Source of the DNA: JBBQZO01 sp038207625
GTDB lineage: Bacteria > Pseudomonadota > Gammaproteobacteria > Burkholderiales > Burkholderiaceae_D
NCBI GenBank assembly: GCA_038207625.1
Contig: JBBQZO010000018.1
Coordinates: 49,056-113,055 of the forward strand
Reading direction: 5' to 3'
Length of the DNA stretch: 64,000 nucleotides
This document shows positions 58,597 through 64,000 of the stretch, piece after piece. A program made the position numbers and the translations under genes. A model generated the notes under the pieces. That model did no database searches and was not told where the DNA came from. It saw nothing but the letters and a program-made list of their open reading frames with translations. Each line of letters begins with the position of its first letter. Within the stretch, counting starts at the first letter, position 1.

Positions 58597-58922
58597 GACT
58601 GCTCTCAAATTAGCTCCGTTCCGGGTTCCGAATGCCGATGCCAGCGTCTGATAATAGTTCCAATGCAGATATTATCCTGAATTTCGGCTTTTGCATAAGG
58701 ACCGCCGTGCGTATCCCGCAACATTCAGAAAAATGACCATTCAGGCAATACCGATTTCCTCCCCGCCACCACCGCGCAGCGCCAGGCCTGGCGCTGCCAG
58801 ATGTGCACTGCGCCATCGGCCCGCGATGGCGGCACGGCGCCGGCCCAAATGGCTGGAAAGATTTCACCTGCGCCATGCGATAATGGCGAACTGCAGCTTC
58901 CATCAAACCCATCTCCAGCTGA
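58597..58922. other. Divergent region between binding protein and TonB/TolA-like genes
   Basis: No gene is supported. A/T-rich GATAATAGTT and ATATTATCC elements at about 58648-58676 may belong to promoters in either direction, but spacing to a -35 is poor. No strong operator dyad is visible. Confidence 0.35.
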
Positions 58923-60983
58923 ATGACTTTTGTGACAGGAACTCGCGGCGCGCCCTTCCCTGACCCGGCGAACCGGCGTCTGATCGGCGCCTTACTGCTG
59001 TCAATACTGCTGCACGGGCTGATCCTGTCGCTGCAATTTGGCATTCCCGGCCTGGCCATGCCTGGCCTGAAGATGCCGTGGCAGCTGCCGCCACCCGTCA
59101 TCGAACCGCTCAGCGTGCAGCTCGCCAATCCCGTCGTGCCGCCCGAGCCGAGCGCGCCCGCGCCGCCGACCCCGCCGCTGCCGGCCAGCGCCGACAGCGC
59201 CACCTCCACTGAGGACGACGCGCCGGCGATGGCCTGGCTGTTGCCGCGCCCGCCCCCGCCGCTACCGCAGGCGCCCGAGAAGACCAAGCGGCCCCAGTCG
59301 CGTCGCATCAGCGCGCCGCTGCCGTTGCCGCAGCCAACCCTCGCGCCGCGCCTGATCACGCAGGACCAGCATCGCGATGACAGCTTTTCGGTGCCGCTGC
59401 CAAGTCCCGACGAAGCAATCGCGAAGACGATCGACCGAGCCGAAGCGCAGCACGGCGCCGACGAACCGTCCAATGCGACCATCGCCAGCGCCGATCCCGA
59501 GCCGGCCAAGCTGGCCGAGCAGGCCGCCGAACGGGCCGAAGAACTGCGCGCCAGCGCCGCCCTGGCGGCCCGTGTCGAACGCGACCGGCTGGCGCACGAG
59601 GCGGCCGAGCAACTGGCCGCCGAACAGCAGGCGCTGGCCAAGGCGGCCGAGCTGCAGCAGGCCGCCAAGCAGCGCGAAGACGACAATCGCAAGCAGGCCG
59701 ACGAGCTGGCGCGCCAGCAGGTGGCGCAAGCGCAGCAGCGCGCCGACGCACAGCGCCAGGCCGAACAGGCGCAGCAGGCGCGCGCCGATGCCGCCCGGCT
59801 CACAGAAGCGAAGCTGCGCGACGAGCAGCACAAAGCGCGCCAAGCCGCCAGCGAACTGGCGACGCAGCGCGAGGCTGCGCGCCAGAGCGAGCTGGCGGCG
59901 CAAAGCGCCAGACAAATTGCGCAAGCGCTGGCCGAGCAGCAAAAGGCGCGCGAGCTGACCGTCAAGCAGGAAGCACTGGCACTCAAACAGCAGGACGAAG
60001 CGTTGGCCATCAAGCGCGCAGCCGATGAAGCGGCCGCAAAACTGGCTGCGGAAAAAGCCGCCACGCAGATCGCCCAGGCGCTCGCGCTCAAGCAGAAGGA
60101 AGACGAGCTGGCACAAAAGCGCAAGCAGGAAGCGTTAGCACTCAAGCAGCGCGAAGATGAGCTGGCGCTTAAGCAGCGCGACGACGCGTTGGCGCTTAAA
60201 CAGAAACAGGATGCGCTGGCGGCCCAACAGAAAGCCGACGATCTGGCACAGGCGCAGAAGGCCGAGGCACTGGCCGCCAAACAAAAGGCCGAGCAACTGG
60301 CGCTTAAGCAAAAAGCCGACGCCTTGGCCGCCCAGCAAGCGTCGGACGAACAGGCGGCGCGCCAGAAGGCGACCGAACTGGCCGCGCGCCAAAACGCCGC
60401 CCAACTCGCATCCCAACAAAGCGAGCGCACCCCCGCTCCCGCGCAAGGTGCTGGCACCGGTGCTGGCACGCGCGGCACCGGTCAGGCCGCCACGGGCGCT
60501 GGCACGATACCGAAAAATCTGTTTAGCAGCGACATGGCCAACCGCGCGCGCGAGCAGATCAAGGGCTTGGATCTGCTGCCCGGCGCGCCGCCCATGCTGC
60601 GCCAGCGCGAACAGGAAGACCCGCGTCGCCACCGGGTGTCCACCCGTGCCAATCAGGACGTGTCGCTGCGCGCTTACATCGACAGCTGGCGCGCCAAGAT
60701 CGAACGCAACGGCAGCCTGAATTACTCGCAATCGGCGCGTGCGCAGGCGCGCAACGACCCCATCGCGACGGTGTCCATCCGCAGCGACGGCAGCGTCGAA
60801 GACGTGATCATCACCCGTTCCAGCGGACGCAACGACCTCGACGAGTCGGTGCGCCGCATCGTGCGCGTCAACGCGCGCTACGCGGCCTTCCCCGCCACTA
60901 TCGCGGCGCGCTTCGACGTGATCGAGATCCGCCGCATCTGGAAATTTGACGACACCTTGACCCTGTCCGAGGACATGCAGTAG
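58923..60983 (+). CDS. TolA/TonB-like energy-transducing protein with long helical repeat
   Basis: A protein of 686 aa. One membrane helix near the N-terminus (LIGALLLSILLHGLILSLQFG) is followed by a proline-rich stretch (to about 145). A very long alanine/glutamine/lysine/glutamate helix spans about 165-505, with strict 9-residue repeats at its end. The C-terminal domain reads YIDSWRAKIERNGSLNYSQSARAQA, VSIRSDGSVEDVIITRSSGRNDLDESVRRIV, as in TonB/TolA C-terminal domains. It should span the periplasm and link the inner membrane to an outer-membrane partner. No exbBD or tolQR is near. The ribosome site before the ATG is weak. Confidence 0.85.
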   Translation: MTFVTGTRGAPFPDPANRRLIGALLLSILLHGLILSLQFGIPGLAMPGLKMPWQLPPPVIEPLSVQLANPVVPPEPSAPAPPTPPLPASADSATSTEDDAPAMAWLLPRPPPPLPQAPEKTKRPQSRRISAPLPLPQPTLAPRLITQDQHRDDSFSVPLPSPDEAIAKTIDRAEAQHGADEPSNATIASADPEPAKLAEQAAERAEELRASAALAARVERDRLAHEAAEQLAAEQQALAKAAELQQAAKQREDDNRKQADELARQQVAQAQQRADAQRQAEQAQQARADAARLTEAKLRDEQHKARQAASELATQREAARQSELAAQSARQIAQALAEQQKARELTVKQEALALKQQDEALAIKRAADEAAAKLAAEKAATQIAQALALKQKEDELAQKRKQEALALKQREDELALKQRDDALALKQKQDALAAQQKADDLAQAQKAEALAAKQKAEQLALKQKADALAAQQASDEQAARQKATELAARQNAAQLASQQSERTPAPAQGAGTGAGTRGTGQAATGAGTIPKNLFSSDMANRAREQIKGLDLLPGAPPMLRQREQEDPRRHRVSTRANQDVSLRAYIDSWRAKIERNGSLNYSQSARAQARNDPIATVSIRSDGSVEDVIITRSSGRNDLDESVRRIVRVNARYAAFPATIAARFDVIEIRRIWKFDDTLTLSEDMQ
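60138..60434 (+). repeat. 27-bp coding repeats (nonapeptide array)
   Basis: Eleven units of nine codons, starting ALKQREDEL, ALKQRDDAL, ALKQKQDAL, AAQQKADDL, AQAQKAEAL, AAKQKAEQL, ALKQKADAL and then degenerating. The DNA copies differ mostly at third positions. Nine residues make exactly 2.5 helix turns, which suits a straight single helix rather than a heptad coiled coil. Confidence 0.85.
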
Positions 60984-61051
60984 GCGGCGTGCCCGCGCGC
61001 GGTCGCCCGTGTCGGACGGCCACGTGCCCCAACTGACGTCGGCGTACACCG

Positions 61052-61116
61052 TTATTTAGTCATTTAACTAAATAAAACGCTTGACTTCATTTCGACGCTT
61101 AGCTAATCTTCTAAGC
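61052..61116 (+). promoter_or_regulatory. Promoter with two operators before the ArsR-type gene; near-leaderless
   Basis: Dyad 1: TTATTTAGT-CATTTA-ACTAAATAA (61052-61075), perfect 9-bp arms. Dyad 2: GCTTAG-N8-CTAAGC (61097-61116), perfect 6-bp arms with the same TTAG/CTAA core. A promoter TTGACT (61081-61086), 17 bp, TAATCT (61104-61109) lies between and under them. The predicted start is 61116, one base before the ATG at 61117. Dyad 2 covers the -10 and start; dyad 1 lies just upstream of the -35. Confidence 0.78.
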
Positions 61117-61440
61117 ATGAACCAGATCTTTAAAGCCATCTCCGACCCGACCCGCCGCCAGGTGCTTGCCCTGCTGCGCAACGGCCCACAAACGGCGGGC
61201 GAACTGGCCGACCACTTCGACGTGTCCAAGCCGACCATGTCCGCCCATTTCTCCGTGCTGCGCGAAGCAGACCTGATCGACTCGACCAAACAAGGCAAGA
61301 CGGTGGTGTACTGCCTGAAGCTGTCGGTGCTCGAAGAGGCCTTGCTGGGCTTTGCGCAGCTGCTCGGCAGCCAGGTCACCCAAGGCGCGCCAGGCCAGCA
61401 CGATGCCAAATCCCCCTCGTCCAAACCTGAAGGAAAGTGA
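61117..61440 (+). CDS. ArsR-family autorepressor, SdpR-like
   Basis: A protein of 107 aa. The winged helix reads IFKAISDPTRRQVLALLRNGPQTAGELADHFDVSKPTMSAHFSVLREADLI, the pattern of the SdpR/YgaV-like ArsR branch without metal-binding cysteines. It is first of a two-gene unit with a membrane protein, as in sdpR-sdpI pairs, where the membrane protein is a signal receptor or immunity protein. Start 61117 drops an in-frame extension that would run over the operators. No ribosome site exists because the predicted mRNA starts one base before the ATG. Confidence 0.88.
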   Translation: MNQIFKAISDPTRRQVLALLRNGPQTAGELADHFDVSKPTMSAHFSVLREADLIDSTKQGKTVVYCLKLSVLEEALLGFAQLLGSQVTQGAPGQHDAKSPSSKPEGK

Positions 61441-62015
61441 TGAACCTCTTCTCCGATAAAGTACTGCGCGTGCTGGCCGTTGCGATCAGCGCGTGGGTGG
61501 TGGGCGCCAGCGTCTACCTGTGCGCCGTCAGCCCTGCCCGTCCGTGGACCTATCTGCTGGCGCCGGCCGTCATCGCGCTGGCGTGGACGGCGCGACAGCT
61601 GCGCGCTGGCCCCGCCGATCAGCAGGCGTTTCAGGCCGACCGACGCCAAGCCACCCTGGCCATCGTGCTGGCCGGTTCGCTGCTCGGTCTGGCCCTGATC
61701 GTTCCGCTGGGCTGGTCCGGCGGCCAGTTCGCCGCGCGCAGCAGCGGCGTCATGATGGGTGTGATCGTGATCGCGTTTGCCAACGTCATTCCCAAGCGTG
61801 CCGGTTCGGCACGCGCCCTGGCGCTGCGCCGTATCGCCGGCTGGTCGCTGGTGCTGGGCGGGCTCGGTTACGCGCTGGCCTGGCTGCTGCTGCCGCTTGG
61901 TGTCGCCAATCTGGCGGCGACGGCGGCGCTGTTTCTTGGCCTGTCCTACGCCATCGTGCGCATCGGCTGGTCACGTCTGACGCAACGCCCGTCCACGCCG
62001 GCACGCCCCGGCTAG
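61440..62015 (+). CDS. Integral membrane protein paired with the ArsR-type gene
   Basis: A protein of 191 aa with about six membrane helices. The first is VLRVLAVAISAWVVGASVYLC; later ones are LAIVLAGSLLGLALIVPLGW, SGVMMGVIVIAFANVIPKR and LALRRIAGWSLVLGGLGYALAWLLLP. The VMMGxxVIAFANVIPKR stretch resembles the SdpI segment GxxxxxxGNxxPK, so a distant SdpI link is plausible. AAGGAAAGTG precedes the ATG, whose first base is the last base of the upstream stop (TGATG). It is likely the partner of the repressor. Function otherwise unknown. Confidence 0.7.
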   Translation: MNLFSDKVLRVLAVAISAWVVGASVYLCAVSPARPWTYLLAPAVIALAWTARQLRAGPADQQAFQADRRQATLAIVLAGSLLGLALIVPLGWSGGQFAARSSGVMMGVIVIAFANVIPKRAGSARALALRRIAGWSLVLGGLGYALAWLLLPLGVANLAATAALFLGLSYAIVRIGWSRLTQRPSTPARPG

Positions 62016-62180
62016 CGCGGCGCCGCTGCGGTCGTCGCCCGCCGAGCCCGCACAAGTGCCGGCCTGACAACGCGACGTCGAATACCGTCGTCTTTTCAAT
62101 ACTTCCACTTTTTCTTCCACGCTGACAGACCAGGGGCAACCCTGGACTGCGAGCACCCACGTCCAAAGCGAGCCACCACC

Positions 62181-63938
62181 ATGAACCAATTTGATGCGAT
62201 CAGAAGTATGTTGTACGCCTGCCTGCTTGGCGCGGCCGGCGCGGTGTGCGCCGCCGACAGCGCGCCAACGCCGTCCCTGCCCGGCCAGTGGAACGCCACC
62301 ATGCAAACCGGTGCAGGCAGCTATGCGCTGGAGTTGACCGTCAAACAGGATGCACAGGGTGCGCTGGCCGCGTCCATCGAAAGCGTCGACCAGGCGCCCG
62401 GTCAGGCCATTCCCGTGAGCCGCGTCGCGCTCGATCAGGACAAGTTGACGCTCGATATACAAGCGCTGGGCGCGGTCTATGAGGGGCGCTTCGACGCGCA
62501 GCACGACACGTGGGCAGGCAGTTGGCGCCAGGGTCGCGTACTGCCGTTGACGTGGCTGCGCGGCGCGCTGCCGCCATTGCCGAACGTGGCCGGCATCGAC
62601 GGCGACTGGCGCGCGACACTGAACCGCAACGGCACCGAGCTGCGCTTGATTTTGCATGTGAGCACGTCCCGGCGCGGCACCACCGCCAAGCTCGACTCGC
62701 CCGACATGGGCCTGGCCGGGATGGACGTCACCGACTTGCGCCGCGACGGCGAGCGCGTCCACCTGCGCGTGCCGATGGCCGACGTAGTCTTTGACGGCAA
62801 ATTATTCGACGACGCCACCAGCTTGAGCGGGCGTTGGCGCCGTCAGGGCATGCCCGACGCGACGGTGCGCTTTGCGCGCCCGGCGGCACCTGCAGCGACG
62901 GCTGTGCCAGCGCCAACGGCCGCGCCAGTGCGCCCGCAAACGCCGCAAGCGCCGTTCGCCTACCGCGCCGAGCCGGTGCGCTTTGCCAATGCTCAATCAA
63001 ACCTGACGCTGGCCGGCACGCTGAGCGTGCCCCAGGGCAGCGGACCATTTCCGGGCGTGGTGCTGATCAGCGGGTCCGGCCCGCAGGACCGCGACGAGAC
63101 GCTGTTCGGCCACAAGACGTTTGCGGTGCTGGCCGATCATCTGACGCGCCACGGTATCGCGGTGCTGCGTTTCGATGACCGTGGCGTGGGCGAATCGGGC
63201 GGGCGATTCGACGGCGCCGGCAACGCCGATTTCGCCGCCGATGTGCGGGCCGCCGTCGATTTCCTGCGCATCCAGCCCGGCATCGACACGCACGCCGTGG
63301 GGCTGATCGGACACAGCCAGGGCGGCATCGTCGGCCCGCTGGCCGCCGCAAACAATCCGCACGTGGCGTTTCTGGTCTTGCTGGCCGCGCCGGCAACCAG
63401 CCTGGCCGAGGTGCTGCTGGCGCAGCGCCGGCTAAGCGGTGTGATGCAGGGGCAAAGCGGCGCGGCGCTGGCTGGCAACGAAGCGGCGCTCAGCGTGCTG
63501 TTTGCCGCCAGCGCGAAGGCGCCCGACCGCGCGGCGGCGCGCGCGCAACTGACGACCTTGATGACGCCGGCACTGCTGCGCACGATGGGATTGAGCGAGG
63601 CGCAAAAGCCGGCCATCGTCGATGAGCTGAGCGACGATTGGCTGCGCGACGTGCTGCGCTACGACGCGCCAACTGCGCTGGGCGCGCTGCATATTCCCCT
63701 GCTGGCCCTGAACGGCAGCCTGGACCGGCAGGTGCCCGCCGACGCCAATCTGGACGCGATCCGCCGGGCCAGCGCGCACAACGCCGACGTGACGACGCTG
63801 CAATTGGAGGGACTGAACCACCTGTTCCAGCACGCGACAAGCGGCGCCATCGCCGAATACGCGCAGATCAGCGAGACCTTCGCCCCGAGTGCGCTGGGCG
63901 CGATCAGCGACTGGATCGGCGCGCGCTTCGCCCACTGA
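62181..63938 (+). CDS. Exported alpha/beta hydrolase with two N-terminal beta modules
   Basis: A protein of 585 aa. A signal peptide (cut near GAVCAADS) is followed by two similar segments of about 90 residues. The first runs GQWNATMQTGAGSYALELTV to TWAGSWRQG; the second runs GDWRATLNRNGTELRLILHV to LSGRWRRQG. A proline/alanine linker leads to the hydrolase at about 265-585. Its oxyanion strand is VLISGSGPQDRDE, nucleophile Ser in GLIGHSQGGIVG, acid in LNGSLDRQVP and His in EGLNHLFQ. It matches exported serine hydrolases of the S9-like/dienelactone group; ester or peptide substrate unknown. It ends 62 bp before the window edge, which holds nothing more I can call. Confidence 0.88.
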   Translation: MNQFDAIRSMLYACLLGAAGAVCAADSAPTPSLPGQWNATMQTGAGSYALELTVKQDAQGALAASIESVDQAPGQAIPVSRVALDQDKLTLDIQALGAVYEGRFDAQHDTWAGSWRQGRVLPLTWLRGALPPLPNVAGIDGDWRATLNRNGTELRLILHVSTSRRGTTAKLDSPDMGLAGMDVTDLRRDGERVHLRVPMADVVFDGKLFDDATSLSGRWRRQGMPDATVRFARPAAPAATAVPAPTAAPVRPQTPQAPFAYRAEPVRFANAQSNLTLAGTLSVPQGSGPFPGVVLISGSGPQDRDETLFGHKTFAVLADHLTRHGIAVLRFDDRGVGESGGRFDGAGNADFAADVRAAVDFLRIQPGIDTHAVGLIGHSQGGIVGPLAAANNPHVAFLVLLAAPATSLAEVLLAQRRLSGVMQGQSGAALAGNEAALSVLFAASAKAPDRAAARAQLTTLMTPALLRTMGLSEAQKPAIVDELSDDWLRDVLRYDAPTALGALHIPLLALNGSLDRQVPADANLDAIRRASAHNADVTTLQLEGLNHLFQHATSGAIAEYAQISETFAPSALGAISDWIGARFAH

Positions 63939-64000
63939 CGCGCGCCTTGCTGGCCGGGGCGCTTGCCGCCATGTGCGTCAGGACGCTTTGTTCGCCACCG

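Noticed and set aside
58610..60478. A 622-codon minus-strand frame rich in Ser, Cys and Ala
   Set aside because: It is the antisense shadow of the alanine/glutamine-rich helix of the TolA/TonB-like gene; the composition follows directly from that repeat.
1..64000. tRNA, rRNA, CRISPR arrays, insertion sequences, prophage genes
   Set aside because: I read the gaps for T-loop sequences, spaced direct repeats, transposase motifs and terminal inverted repeats and found none that hold up.

Overview
The window is GC-rich, gene-dense bacterial chromosome. The gene set points to a betaproteobacterium of the Oxalobacteraceae type (Massilia, Duganella or Janthinobacterium-like): a quinol-type NO reductase with hemN and a Dnr-like regulator, a FadR-type lactate locus, a PEP-CTERM protein, PuuD urate oxidase and a UraD-AllC fusion. 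This placement is inference from gene content. I saw no rRNA, tRNA, CRISPR array, insertion sequence or phage gene.

Layout. 1-11 kb is an anaerobic/nitrosative block: a Crp/Fnr regulator (cut by the left edge) and hemN behind an FNR-type box, an orphan bufferin-like peptide, a self-regulated tetR-map pair, narK1-narK2, and a qNor gene behind an NsrR-like operator, followed by DUF2249, SirB2 and YdcH genes. 11-17.3 kb holds unrelated single genes: a sedolisin, an MFS carrier, an orphan pseudopilin and a secreted S51 peptidase. 17.3-25.7 kb is a complete lactate locus: lldR, then divergently lutA-lutC-lutB-dld-lctP. The two promoters mirror each other, each with a perfect palindromic operator at its start point. 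25.8-29 kb carries a diverged UvrD-like helicase and a PEP-CTERM protein.

29.2-34.9 kb and 44-53.8 kb together form a purine catabolism system. It contains a purine permease, PuuD, HIU hydrolase, OHCU decarboxylase fused to allantoate amidohydrolase, XdhAB and guanine deaminase, with a class II aldolase and a small tautomerase in the guaD operon. Allantoinase and XdhC are not in the window. An MIO-type ammonia-lyase sits directly behind puuD without any other histidine-degradation gene. Between the two purine blocks lie a TctCBA tricarboxylate transporter (35.4-38.6 kb) and an arsenic locus (38.7-44 kb). The arsenic locus reads arsR-arsI-arsC-arsD-arsA on one strand. Divergent to it are a MarR-ArsN2 fusion and an ArsN1-type acetyltransferase. 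It appears built against organoarsenicals (C-As lyase plus N-acetyltransferases), yet no ArsB or Acr3 pump is visible.

53.8-64 kb holds a rhomboid protease, a small secreted protein, a periplasmic binding protein with a diguanylate cyclase, a long TolA/TonB-like protein with nonapeptide repeats, an ArsR-type repressor with a membrane protein, and a secreted alpha/beta hydrolase.

The best leads are the MarR-ArsN2 fusion with paired operators, the pump-less arsenic locus, the ammonia-lyase in the urate operon, the guaD-aldolase-tautomerase cassette, two repressors whose promoters predict leaderless mRNAs, and the helicase with a changed Walker A motif.
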